NCBI GenBank assembly: GCA_039185235.1
Contig: JBCDAS010000065.1
Location: 1 to 15,532, forward strand
Direction: 5' to 3'
Origin: Thermohalobaculum sp039185235
GTDB taxonomy: Bacteria; Pseudomonadota; Alphaproteobacteria; Rhodobacterales; Rhodobacteraceae
Length of the DNA stretch: 15,532 nucleotides
The position numbers were made by a program, and so were the translations under genes. Positions 7,294-14,486 of the stretch are shown here, in pieces (the first letter of the stretch is position 1; each line of letters begins with the position of its first letter). The notes beneath the pieces were generated by a model. That model saw only the letters and a list, made by a program, of their open reading frames with translations, was not told where the DNA came from and did no database searches.

Positions 7294-7322
7294 AAAATGC
7301 CGTTGCGATGCAACAGCATTTT
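7294..7322. terminator. second, symmetrical hairpin with A-run and T-run
   Basis: AAAATGC (7294-7300) pairs with GCATTTT (7316-7322), then a C/A mismatch, then GTTGC (7302-7306) pairs with GCAAC (7310-7314) around a GAT loop. A-residues on one side and T-residues on the other make it usable as a backup terminator in either direction. TTGACC at 7321-7326 overlaps its end and could be a -35, but I see no matching -10. Confidence 0.45.
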
Positions 7323-7375
7323 GACCGATCGCTGGCGCGTTGCTGAGGGGTCAGAAGTAGGAAGATTTGCTTAAA

Positions 7376-7448
7376 GCGGCTCGGCGACGGGCCCGCTGCG
7401 CGCCAGGGGGGTGGGTGGGGGCGGGCGGCGGGCTCGGCGTCGAGCCGC
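7376..7448 (+). promoter_or_regulatory. G-quadruplex motif flanked by competing stems, before the helicase gene
   Basis: Positions 7406-7425 hold four G-runs (6, 3, 5 and 3 G) separated by single bases T, T and C, a textbook intramolecular quadruplex motif on the coding strand. GGCTCGGCG-A/T-CG occurs on both sides (7378-7389 and 7431-7442). As a result, CGAGCC at 7441-7446 can pair either with the near copy (6-bp hairpin, GCGT loop) or with the far copy (GCGGCTCGGCG at 7376-7386 with 7438-7448, 11 bp), which places the G-tract in the loop. It ends 36 bp before the likely GTG start. Function is not shown by sequence. Confidence 0.45.
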
Positions 7449-7484
7449 ACTTGGTTTCGCTCTCGCTTGGGGTATGCTCTGCAC

Positions 7485-9869
7485 GTGACCGAACTGCCTG
7501 ACCCCTTCGCCGCCTGGTTTGCCGACAAAGGCTGGGCGCCTCATCCCCACCAGATCGATCTGGTACATGACCAATCGCCCGCACGTCTCCTGATTGCTCC
7601 AACCGGCGCGGGTAAGACGCTTGCGGGGTTTCTGCCCAGCCTGATTGAGCTGTTCAGAGACAGTGGCAAAGGGCTTCACACCCTTTATGTCTCGCCTCTA
7701 AAAGCGCTCGCGGTCGATATCAAACGCAACCTGCGTCGACCCGTCGATGAGATGGGTCTTGAGATCACCATTGACGAGCGCACTGGCGACACGCCGCAAT
7801 CGCGCAGGCGCGCGCAGCGGGCAACGCCGCCGGACATTCTGCTCACGACGCCTGAAAGCCTCGCGCTGATGCTCAGTTGGGAGGATGCGCCGCGCCTCTT
7901 CTCTCAGCTTTCCCATATTGTCGTCGATGAGATTCATGCCCTGGCAGGAACGAAGCGCGGCGATCAGTTGAGCCTCTGTCTCGCGCGGCTTGGAGCGCTG
8001 GCGCCTGGCCATCGGCGCACGGCGCTTTCGGCCACCGTGGACGATCCTGTGGCGTTGGGGCGCTGGCTGGCCCCTCAGACCAAGATCCTCCACGCCGATC
8101 CGGGGCCAGCCCCGGATATCTCGATCCTCCGTAGCGCGGGCGAGCCGCCCTGGTCCGGAATGGGCGGGCGCTATGCAGCACCCGCCGTGATGGATCTGGT
8201 GCGGGCTCATAAAACCACAATCATCTTCATCAATACCCGTGCCCAGGCCGAGCTTTTCTTCCAAGCACTCTGGACCGAGAACATCGAAGCCCTGCCGATC
8301 GGCCTGCATCATGGTTCGCTGTCCCGCGATGCGCGTCAGCGGGTCGAGAGCGCCATGGCTGAAGGCGCCTTGCGGGCGGTATGTGCGACCGCTTCGCTCG
8401 ATCTCGGGCTCGATTGGGGCGATGTGGATCTGGTCATTCAGATCGGCGCGCCGAAGGGGATCAAACGCCTGGTCCAGCGGATCGGGCGCGCCAATCACCG
8501 CTATGATGCGCCGTCAAAAGCGATCCTTGTGCCCGCCAATCGGTTCGAAGTGCTCGAGTGCGAGGCGGCCCTGGCTGCGGTCAGGGCTGACGCGTTGGAT
8601 GGTGAGGCCTTGCCCGCGGGCGGTCTGGAGGTGCTTTGCCAGCATCTTCTCCTGAGCGCATGCGCCGCGCCGTTCGATGCCGATCAGCTCTATGGCGAAG
8701 TGACCAAGGCCGGGCCCTATCGCACCCTAAAGCGCGCTGATTTCGATCGCTGTCTCACATTTTGCGCGACCGGAGGATACGCGCTCAAAGCCTATGATCA
8801 GTGGCAGCGACTTGTTCAGGTCGACGGGCTTTGGCGCCTCCGCGACCCAAGGAGTGCGCAACGCTTGCGGATGAATTTGGGGACAATCGTTGGCACAGAG
8901 ACCTTGGGCGTGCGCATGGGACGTCGCGGCGGGCGGCCTTTGGGCGAGGTTGAGGAGGCCTTTGCCGCAACTTTGCTTCCTGGAGACAGTTTCCTGATCG
9001 GCGGGCAGGTCGTGCAATATGAGGGGATCCGCGAAATGACCCTGCAAGTCTCCCCCGCCCCCGGCCGCGAGCCAAAGATTGCCGTCTTTGCGGGGACGAA
9101 ATTGGCCACTTCCGCCGGGCTTTCCCATGGCGTTCTAGGGATCATCCAGGATCAGACATCTTGGCGCACCCTGCCAGAGAGCATCCAAGACTGGCTGGAG
9201 ATGCAGGCGCGCGTCTCACGTCTGCCAAGCGCGGATCGCCTGCTGGCGGAGACTTTTCTGCGCGGGGACCGCCATTACCTCACGGTCTATGCCTTTGCCG
9301 GGCGCAATGCCTGCCAGACCCTGGGGCTGCTTGTGTCAAAACGGATGGAAGAAACGGGCCTCGCGCCGCTCGGCTTTGTGGCAAGCGATTATGCTGTGAT
9401 GCTCTGGGGATTGAAGCCGGTGCAGGATCCGGCGGCCCTGCTTTCAGGCGAGGCACTGCGTGCAGGGTTCGATTTGTGGTTGACGCAGAACGCGGTGATG
9501 AAGCGGACGTTTCGAGCCGTGGCGATTGTCGCCGGTCTGATCGAGCGCAATGTGATGGGCAAGCGCAAAACCGGACGGCAGGCGAGCTTTTCCTCCGACA
9601 TCCTCTACGACACGCTGCAACGCTTTGAGCCCGATCACCTGATGCTGGATATCACACGGACCGAGGCGAGCCGCGGGCTGGTGGATTTTGGCCGGATTGA
9701 GGAGATGCTTCTCCGCTCGGGCGGTGTCGATCATGTGCAAGCGCGTCGGGTGACCCCTTTCGCGGCTCCGCTTCTACTCGAAGCGGGCAGAGTTCCGATC
9801 AAAGGTCAAAGCGCCGAGGATGCGCTGTTGGATGAAGCCGCTCTAAGCGCAGAACTGAACGCGGATTGA
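7485..9869 (+). CDS. Lhr-Core type DEXH-box helicase (DNA-ligase-associated family)
   Basis: This is a superfamily 2 helicase of the Lhr-Core group, ATP-dependent 3'-5' translocases thought to act in DNA repair. From GTG 7485 the protein has 794 residues, the usual size of the ligase-associated subgroup. Visible motifs are Walker A APTGAGKT (38-45), TTPESLALML (121-130), DEIH (148-151), SAT (182-184), FINTRAQAE (248-256), HHGSLSRDARQRVE (275-288) and QRIGRANHR (331-339). The C-terminal half is the Lhr winged-helix and beta-barrel region. An upstream in-frame TTG at 7467 would add six residues; neither start has a good Shine-Dalgarno, and GTG 7485 matches the family N-terminus (MTELPDPFAAWF) better. 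Family members usually sit with an ATP-dependent DNA ligase, an exonuclease and a phosphoesterase. None is adjacent here. The gene converges with meaA. Confidence 0.92.
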   Translation: MTELPDPFAAWFADKGWAPHPHQIDLVHDQSPARLLIAPTGAGKTLAGFLPSLIELFRDSGKGLHTLYVSPLKALAVDIKRNLRRPVDEMGLEITIDERTGDTPQSRRRAQRATPPDILLTTPESLALMLSWEDAPRLFSQLSHIVVDEIHALAGTKRGDQLSLCLARLGALAPGHRRTALSATVDDPVALGRWLAPQTKILHADPGPAPDISILRSAGEPPWSGMGGRYAAPAVMDLVRAHKTTIIFINTRAQAELFFQALWTENIEALPIGLHHGSLSRDARQRVESAMAEGALRAVCATASLDLGLDWGDVDLVIQIGAPKGIKRLVQRIGRANHRYDAPSKAILVPANRFEVLECEAALAAVRADALDGEALPAGGLEVLCQHLLLSACAAPFDADQLYGEVTKAGPYRTLKRADFDRCLTFCATGGYALKAYDQWQRLVQVDGLWRLRDPRSAQRLRMNLGTIVGTETLGVRMGRRGGRPLGEVEEAFAATLLPGDSFLIGGQVVQYEGIREMTLQVSPAPGREPKIAVFAGTKLATSAGLSHGVLGIIQDQTSWRTLPESIQDWLEMQARVSRLPSADRLLAETFLRGDRHYLTVYAFAGRNACQTLGLLVSKRMEETGLAPLGFVASDYAVMLWGLKPVQDPAALLSGEALRAGFDLWLTQNAVMKRTFRAVAIVAGLIERNVMGKRKTGRQASFSSDILYDTLQRFEPDHLMLDITRTEASRGLVDFGRIEEMLLRSGGVDHVQARRVTPFAAPLLLEAGRVPIKGQSAEDALLDEAALSAELNAD

Positions 9870-9884
9870 GACGAACTAAGCGGA

Positions 9885-9902
9885 ATGCGGCTTGCGCCGC
9901 AT
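9885..9902. terminator. bidirectional hairpin between convergent helicase gene and meaA
   Basis: ATGCGGC (9885-9891) and GCCGCAT (9896-9902) form a perfect 7-bp stem in the 76-bp gap between the two stop codons. On the minus strand (meaA transcript) the loop reads GCAA closed by C-G, a stable GNRA tetraloop. T-runs are poor on both sides (CTTTGTT on plus), so it may need Rho or serve mainly to protect 3' ends. It shares GGAATGCG...CGCATAC with the hairpin after trmB. Confidence 0.55.
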
Positions 9903-9945
9903 ACACCTTTGTTGGATTGGCCCGGTGGGAGTGCTCTGCCCCGCC

Positions 9946-11916
9946 TCAAGCGGCTTCGCGCGTGGCGGATCCGATCAGATCGATGATATCGGCCATGATC
10001 CGGTTAAGCTCGAAATCCTTAGGTGTGTAGACCCGTGCGACCCCTTGGTGGCGCAGGGCCTCGGCGTCTTCTTCAGGGATGATGCCGCCGACGACCAGGG
10101 GCACATCTTCGATACCAGCCTTGCGCATCCGGGTCATCACATCGCTGATCAGCGCCATATGGGAGCCTGAAAGGATCGAGAGGCCGATGACATGGACACT
10201 CTCCTCCACGGCCGCATTGACGATATGGGCCGGGGTGAGGCGGATCCCTTCATAGACCACCTCCATACCACAATCGCGGGCGCGCACGGCGATCTGTTCG
10301 GCGCCGTTAGAATGGCCGTCAAGGCCGGGCTTGCCGACCAGAAACTTGATCCGGCGCCCCAGGCGGCCACTCACCCTGTCAACATCAGCCCGGATTGTCT
10401 CTAGCCCCTGATGTGGCGCGCTCGCGGCTTTGCCCACCCCAGTTGGCGCCCGGTACTCGCCAAAGACCCCGCGCATCGCCTGGCCCCATTCCCCGGTCGT
10501 CACACCGGCTTTGGCGGCGGCGATCGAGGCCGGCATCACGTTCTGCCCGGAACGCGCGGCGCGCGTGACCGCGGCGAGCGCGGCCTCAATGGCCGCGGCG
10601 TCGCGCCCTGAGCGCCACGCCTCGAGCCTTGCGATCTGATCCGCCTCAACCGCTGGGTCGACCACCATGATCCCGCCCTCGCCGGTGGTCAGCGGGCTCT
10701 CTTCGGTCGAGGTGAAGGCATTGACCCCGACAACCGTCGTCTCACCCGCCTCGATCGCTTTCAAGCGCAACGTGTTCGACGCCACAAGCGCGCCTTTCAT
10801 ATGATCGATCGCAGCAACCGCGCCGCCCATCTGATCAATCGCCGCAAGCTCAGCCCGGGCGGCCTCTTTCAGCGCCTCGACCTTGGCATCAACAACTGGG
10901 TTGCCGTCGAAGAGATCGCCATACTCCAACAGATCCGTCTCATGCGCGAGGATTTGCTGTGCCCTGAGCGACCATTGCTGATCCCAGGGCCGTGGAAGGC
11001 CAAGCGCCTCGTTCCAAGCTGGCAATTGCACCGCCCGTGCGCGGGCTTTCTTGGACAAGGTCACCGCCAGCATCTCGATCAGGATCCGGTAGACATTGTT
11101 CTCCGGCTGCTGCTCGGTCAGCCCCAGCGAGTTCACCTGCACCCCATAGCGGAACCGGCGCAGTTTTGGATCTTCGACACCATAGCGCTCCTGGCAAATC
11201 TCATCCCAAAGATCGACAAAGGCGCGCATCTTGCAGATCTCGGTGACAAACCGAATGCCCGCATTTACAAAGAACGAGATCCGCCCGACCACGCCCGGGA
11301 AGTCCTCTTCCGAGACCTGGCCGCGCACTTGATCCAAAACCGCCGTCGCAGTCGCCAAGGCATAGGCCAGTTCCTGCTCTGGCGTCGCACCCGCTTCCTG
11401 CAGGTGATAGGAGCAGACATTCATCGGGTTCCATTTCGGAACCTCTGCGTAGCAGTAAGCCGCGACATCGCCAATTAGGCGCAAGGAGGGCTCTGGCGGG
11501 AACACATAGGTCCCGCGTGAGAGATACTCCTTGATGATATCATTCTGCACCGTGCCCGTGAGTTTCGTTAGATCCGCGCCTTGTTCCTCGGCCACCGCGA
11601 TGTAAAGCGCCAACAGCCAGGCAGCGGTCGCATTGATCGTCATCGAGGTGTTCATCGTCTCAAGCGGGATCTGATCGAAGAGCGTGCGCATATCGCCGAT
11701 ATGGCTGACCGGCACACCAACCTTGCCAACCTCACCCCGCGCCAGCGGGTGGTCACTGTCATAGCCGGTCTGGGTCGGCAGATCGAAGGCAACTGAAAGG
11801 CCGGTCTGTCCCTTCGCCAGGTTCGAGCGGTAGAGCGCGTTGGATTTCTCCGCCGTCGAATGGCCAGCATAGGTCCGGATCAGCCAGGGGCGGTCCTTTT
11901 TTGGCGTCTCAGTCAT
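9946..11916 (-). CDS. meaA: ethylmalonyl-CoA mutase (MeaA)
   Basis: MeaA (Ecm) is a coenzyme-B12-dependent mutase that converts (2R)-ethylmalonyl-CoA to (2S)-methylsuccinyl-CoA in the ethylmalonyl-CoA pathway for acetyl-CoA assimilation. The 656-residue protein has the acyl-CoA mutase barrel (about 10-490), with the MeaA-type N-terminus RTYAGHSTAEKSNALYR and the LPTQTGYDSDHPLARGEVGK segment. The C-terminal cobalamin domain (about 520-650) carries the base-off signature D533-x-H535-x-x-G538 with H535 as the lower cobalt ligand, plus SIL (580-582) and GG (610-611). Length and both domains fused in one chain fit Ecm rather than a heterodimeric methylmalonyl-CoA mutase subunit. The ATG is preceded by GGAAGGG on the minus strand. 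The ccr gene for the preceding carboxylation lies 2.6 kb away. A TTGC-N3-GCAG element sits 28 bp upstream of the start. Confidence 0.95.
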   Translation of the reverse strand: MTETPKKDRPWLIRTYAGHSTAEKSNALYRSNLAKGQTGLSVAFDLPTQTGYDSDHPLARGEVGKVGVPVSHIGDMRTLFDQIPLETMNTSMTINATAAWLLALYIAVAEEQGADLTKLTGTVQNDIIKEYLSRGTYVFPPEPSLRLIGDVAAYCYAEVPKWNPMNVCSYHLQEAGATPEQELAYALATATAVLDQVRGQVSEEDFPGVVGRISFFVNAGIRFVTEICKMRAFVDLWDEICQERYGVEDPKLRRFRYGVQVNSLGLTEQQPENNVYRILIEMLAVTLSKKARARAVQLPAWNEALGLPRPWDQQWSLRAQQILAHETDLLEYGDLFDGNPVVDAKVEALKEAARAELAAIDQMGGAVAAIDHMKGALVASNTLRLKAIEAGETTVVGVNAFTSTEESPLTTGEGGIMVVDPAVEADQIARLEAWRSGRDAAAIEAALAAVTRAARSGQNVMPASIAAAKAGVTTGEWGQAMRGVFGEYRAPTGVGKAASAPHQGLETIRADVDRVSGRLGRRIKFLVGKPGLDGHSNGAEQIAVRARDCGMEVVYEGIRLTPAHIVNAAVEESVHVIGLSILSGSHMALISDVMTRMRKAGIEDVPLVVGGIIPEEDAEALRHQGVARVYTPKDFELNRIMADIIDLIGSATREAA

Positions 11917-11942
11917 CTCGGGCCCTTCCGCGACTCAGGCAT

Positions 11943-11956
11943 GTTGCGATGCAGCA
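11943..11956. promoter_or_regulatory. candidate operator in the meaA/acyltransferase divergent region
   Basis: GTTGCGATGCAGCA contains the dyad TTGC-GAT-GCAG (11944-11954). A related TGC-N2-TGCAGCA is found upstream of ccr on the minus strand. A palindrome TTGCGCAA lies nearby at 11978-11985. The (C/T)TGC-N3-GCA(A/G) pattern resembles what I recall for PhaR, the polyhydroxybutyrate regulator of related bacteria, but the assignment is inference. Confidence 0.3.
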
Positions 11957-12003
11957 GGCATAGAGTACCTTAGATTATTGCGCAACATAGGATTTGATTG
12001 GAA

Positions 12004-12009
12004 TATTAT
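12004..12009 (+). promoter_or_regulatory. candidate -10 element of the acyltransferase gene
   Basis: TATTAT matches the -10 consensus at five of six positions, about 60 bp before the likely ATG. No good -35 is found at the ideal distance (TTGCGC at 11978 is 20 bp away). If it is real, the upstream TTG at 11998 would not be transcribed, which supports the downstream ATG start. Confidence 0.3.
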
Positions 12010-12066
12010 GAGGCTCGATTTTCTCACTCTCTAGACAACCGATCTTGTCCCCGGCACGATCCCGTC

Positions 12067-13446
12067 ATGATGGGGAGCATCGACGTACCTCTTTGGCTGG
12101 CCATCCCGGCAGGGTTTCTCGCCTTGCTCGGGTTGCTCGACCATGTGATCGGTCCCAGCCTGCGCTGGGTCCTGCGCAAGCGGGTGAACCGGGCGATTGA
12201 TGATCTGAACGCCCGGCTGCAACTCAAGATCCAGTCCTTCAAGTTGACCAAGCGCCAGGTTCTCATCGACCGGCTCGTGAATGACCCAGAGGTGCTGGAT
12301 GCCGTCGACGCCCACGCGGCGGAGACCGCTCTGCCCCGCGACAAAACCCTTCGCGAGGTCGAGACCTATGCACGCGAGATCGTGCCCTCTTTCTCGGCCT
12401 ATGCCTATTTTGCCGTCGGCGCCCGGGTCTCCCGCTGGATCGCGCAAGCCTTCTATCGTGTGCGCCTCGGCGCGTTTGACGAGGTGGCGCTGCGGGAGAT
12501 CGACCCCGAGGCCACTGTGGTCTTTGTGATGAACCACCGCTCGAATTTCGACTATCTGCTGGTGACCTATCTCGCAGCCCAAGCCTCGGCGCTGTCTTAT
12601 GCGGTTGGCGAATGGGCGCGGGTCTGGCCGCTCAGCCGGATCATTCGATCGATGGGCGCCTATTTCATCCGCCGCAAATCGCGCAGCCCGCTCTATCGCA
12701 AAGTACTCGCCCGCTATGTCCATATGGCGACCGAGGGGGGCGTGACCCAGGCGGTCTTCCCAGAAGGCGGCCTCTCCCGCGATGGGCTTTTGCAGCCGCC
12801 GAAGCTGGGGCTGCTCAGCTACATCGTGCAAGGCTTCGATCCAGAGGGCCCGCGCGACGTGGTCTTCGTGCCCGTTGGGCTCAACTATGACCGGGTGACC
12901 GAGGATCGGGTGCTGCTTGCCGCCCGCGACCCGGATGTGGGCGCCCGGGCGTTTCGCGTCAGCCCGCTCTCGGCCGCAAGCTTTATCTCAAAGCTGATCT
13001 GGCGAAAGCTGACCGGGCGCTTCTATCGGCTTGGCTATGCCTGTGTGAGCTTTGGGACGCCGCTCTCGCTGCGTGGGTTCCTGGCGCAGAACAAGGACGA
13101 GGACCAGGTCACCGCGCTGGGCGAGCAATTGATGAACCGGGTCGGTCAGGTCGTGCCCGTGCTGCCGGTGGCCCTGCTCTGCCGCATTCTCGTGCGGCTC
13201 GATGACCCGATCGCCGTCTTCGACCTTAAAATCGCGGCCGAGACCGAGTTGGAGCGTTTGCATACCGTCGGCGCGCACAGCCATATCCCGCGCGCGCGGC
13301 TCGACTATGCCGTCGATGTTGGCCTCAGGATGCTCCTGATGCGCGGGATCATCGAAGAGACGCCCAAAGGTCTGATCCCCGCCAAAGCCGAGCGCGAGTT
13401 GCTGATCTACTACGCCAACTCCATCGCCCATCTGGCGCCGGAATAA
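12067..13446 (+). CDS. PlsB-like glycerol-3-phosphate / 1-acylglycerol-3-phosphate acyltransferase
   Basis: This is a membrane-associated acyltransferase for glycerophospholipid synthesis. The 459-residue protein has an N-terminal hydrophobic segment (about 9-29) and a PlsC/PlsB catalytic domain. The HX4D motif is NHRSNFD (H157, D162), followed by GAYFIRR (197-203), FPEGGLSRDG (231-240) and VPVGLNYDRV (268-277). The four blocks and the C-terminal YYANSIAHL (448-456) look more like PlsB (GPAT) than like short PlsC proteins, though annotation pipelines often call this type 1-acyl-sn-glycerol-3-phosphate acyltransferase. The acyl acceptor is therefore left open. The frame is open up to TTG 11998, but ATG 12067 (MMGSIDVPLW) fits the conserved N-terminus and a possible upstream -10; ATG 12070 is equivalent. 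No Shine-Dalgarno is visible. It is divergent from meaA and 56 bp upstream of the membrane-protein gene. Confidence 0.9.
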   Translation: MMGSIDVPLWLAIPAGFLALLGLLDHVIGPSLRWVLRKRVNRAIDDLNARLQLKIQSFKLTKRQVLIDRLVNDPEVLDAVDAHAAETALPRDKTLREVETYAREIVPSFSAYAYFAVGARVSRWIAQAFYRVRLGAFDEVALREIDPEATVVFVMNHRSNFDYLLVTYLAAQASALSYAVGEWARVWPLSRIIRSMGAYFIRRKSRSPLYRKVLARYVHMATEGGVTQAVFPEGGLSRDGLLQPPKLGLLSYIVQGFDPEGPRDVVFVPVGLNYDRVTEDRVLLAARDPDVGARAFRVSPLSAASFISKLIWRKLTGRFYRLGYACVSFGTPLSLRGFLAQNKDEDQVTALGEQLMNRVGQVVPVLPVALLCRILVRLDDPIAVFDLKIAAETELERLHTVGAHSHIPRARLDYAVDVGLRMLLMRGIIEETPKGLIPAKAERELLIYYANSIAHLAPE

Positions 13447-13489
13447 CGGCTTGGGCTGGACAAATCCCACCCGGCCAACGACACTCCCC

Positions 13490-13509
13490 CTATTGATCCC
13501 TATTGATCC
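13490..13509. repeat. perfect 10-bp tandem duplication
   Basis: CTATTGATCC occurs twice head to tail (13490-13499 and 13500-13509). The second copy contains the TTG that would be the first possible start of the membrane-protein gene, and the first copy contains another TTG ten bases earlier in a different frame. It may be a recent slippage event or a regulatory repeat. Confidence 0.8.
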
Positions 13510-14333
13510 GCGTCGCCGAACGTACCGAGTTTGAGATTACCGTGGCCAGTTACATTTTTACCGCCCTGCGCGCTAGCTTCCTCCAAGGCCCCCTCGTCGC
13601 CGCCGCTGCTTTTCCGCTTGGCATGTTGATGATCGCGGCCTTCATCACCTTGTTCACTGTCGCGCCCTTGCTTCTCATTATCCCGTTTTTCGGCCGGATC
13701 GTAGTGTTCCTTCTGACCCTGGTCGTCTGGACGGCTGCTGCCCGTTTTGCCGGATCGCTCGCAGGTCTCGAGATCGACAGCAAACCGTTCAGAACCACGT
13801 ATTGGGAGGCCTTCCCGATCGTTTTGGTGGTCGAGATCATCTCCGGCGCGGTCTCGACAGTCTTGGCACTGCTGATCGCCGAACTGCCCGCGGGCGGTCG
13901 TTTGATCAATATCCTGGTCGAACCGCTTGTGGTCGTGGTCGAGACCGTGGTGATCGTCTTGTATCTGACCCGGATCTGCTGCGAGACACCGGTGCGCAAG
14001 ATCTCGATCTACACAAATACGCTCTTCGCCCTGCGCTCAGGTTTTGGCATCCTGCTCCATGTCTGCATGGTCCTGCTCATCTACCATTTCGTGCTCGGTG
14101 CGATGGATCTGTTCAAAGGTGGGGTCCTGAAGCGGCTGGACAGCGATGGAGCAATGGCTCTGATCTCGTCCAGCGCCTATGCCTATGGCACGATGCAGTG
14201 GCTGCTCGCGGGGATCTTGTTGGCGTTCGAGGCCAATCTGCTGGCCCATGCCCCCCGATCAGAAGCCGCCACACCGCTCTCGGCGACACATGCGCGGGAC
14301 CTGCGCGCAGAATGGAACAACCGCGAGCCCTGA
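13503..14333 (+). CDS. polytopic inner-membrane protein, function unknown
   Basis: I do not recognise the family. The 276-residue translation is strongly hydrophobic, with about six predicted helices (approximately 31-61, 64-84, 104-126, 137-158, 180-200 and 227-248) and a polar C-terminal tail rich in Arg and Glu. Between helices are a GLEIDSKPFRTTYWE loop (88-102) and a basic stretch containing RICCETPVRK (157-166) with paired cysteines. No transport, protease or enzyme motif is evident. The start is uncertain: TTG 13503 lies in a 10-bp duplication without a Shine-Dalgarno, while in-frame GTG 13542 (residue 14) would begin just before the hydrophobic region and has only a weak GAG upstream. 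It follows the acyltransferase by 56 bp, so cotranscription is likely, and precedes ccr. The coding frame is convincing; any role in lipid or acyl-CoA metabolism is guesswork. Confidence 0.8.
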   Translation: MIRVAERTEFEITVASYIFTALRASFLQGPLVAAAAFPLGMLMIAAFITLFTVAPLLLIIPFFGRIVVFLLTLVVWTAAARFAGSLAGLEIDSKPFRTTYWEAFPIVLVVEIISGAVSTVLALLIAELPAGGRLINILVEPLVVVVETVVIVLYLTRICCETPVRKISIYTNTLFALRSGFGILLHVCMVLLIYHFVLGAMDLFKGGVLKRLDSDGAMALISSSAYAYGTMQWLLAGILLAFEANLLAHAPRSEAATPLSATHARDLRAEWNNREP

Positions 14334-14351
14334 GACACCGCTGAGGGTGTC
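14334..14351 (+). terminator. weak hairpin after the membrane-protein gene
   Basis: GACACC (14334-14339) pairs with GGTGTC (14346-14351) around a 6-nt loop, directly after the stop codon. There is no T-run, so termination would be inefficient or Rho-assisted. Confidence 0.35.
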
Positions 14352-14361
14352 ACGAGAGGCC

Positions 14362-14409
14362 GGTTGCAAGAAAATTGCTGCACTGCACATTTTCGGGTTG
14401 CGAAAAAAT
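14362..14409. promoter_or_regulatory. ccr upstream region: 14-bp direct repeat and TGC-type dyad
   Basis: GGTTGCAAGAAAAT (14362-14375) recurs as GGTTGCGAAAAAAT (14396-14409), 12 of 14 matching, 34 bp apart. Between them lies CTGC-ACT-GCAC (14378-14388). Its minus strand reads TGCAGTGCAGCA, related to TGCGATGCAGCA upstream of meaA. The surrounding 130 bp are AT-rich compared with the genes. A clear -35/-10 pair cannot be fixed, so this is offered as a candidate operator cluster for ccr. Confidence 0.4.
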
Positions 14410-14444
14410 CTTGGTAATGTAATTCAACGAAACACGATTTTGAC

Positions 14445-14461
14445 GCACGATTCTTTCGTGC
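14445..14461 (+). promoter_or_regulatory. small hairpin just upstream of the ccr ribosome-binding site
   Basis: GCACGA (14445-14450) pairs with TCGTGC (14456-14461) around TTCTT. It ends 10 bp before the AAGGGAG Shine-Dalgarno (14472-14478), which stays single-stranded in this fold. It may keep the ribosome-binding site open or stabilise the 5' end; it is too short to be sure. Confidence 0.3.
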
Positions 14462-14486
14462 TAATTCCGCGAAGGGAGATCGAGCA

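Noticed and set aside
10801..11478. A 225-codon open frame on the plus strand inside meaA.
   Set aside because: It is antisense to a fully conserved MeaA sequence and shows no domain or ribosome-binding site.
11998..12066. N-terminal extension of the acyltransferase from TTG 11998.
   Set aside because: The extra 23 residues do not resemble the family N-terminus, there is no Shine-Dalgarno, and a good -10 element (TATTAT, 12004-12009) lies inside this stretch.
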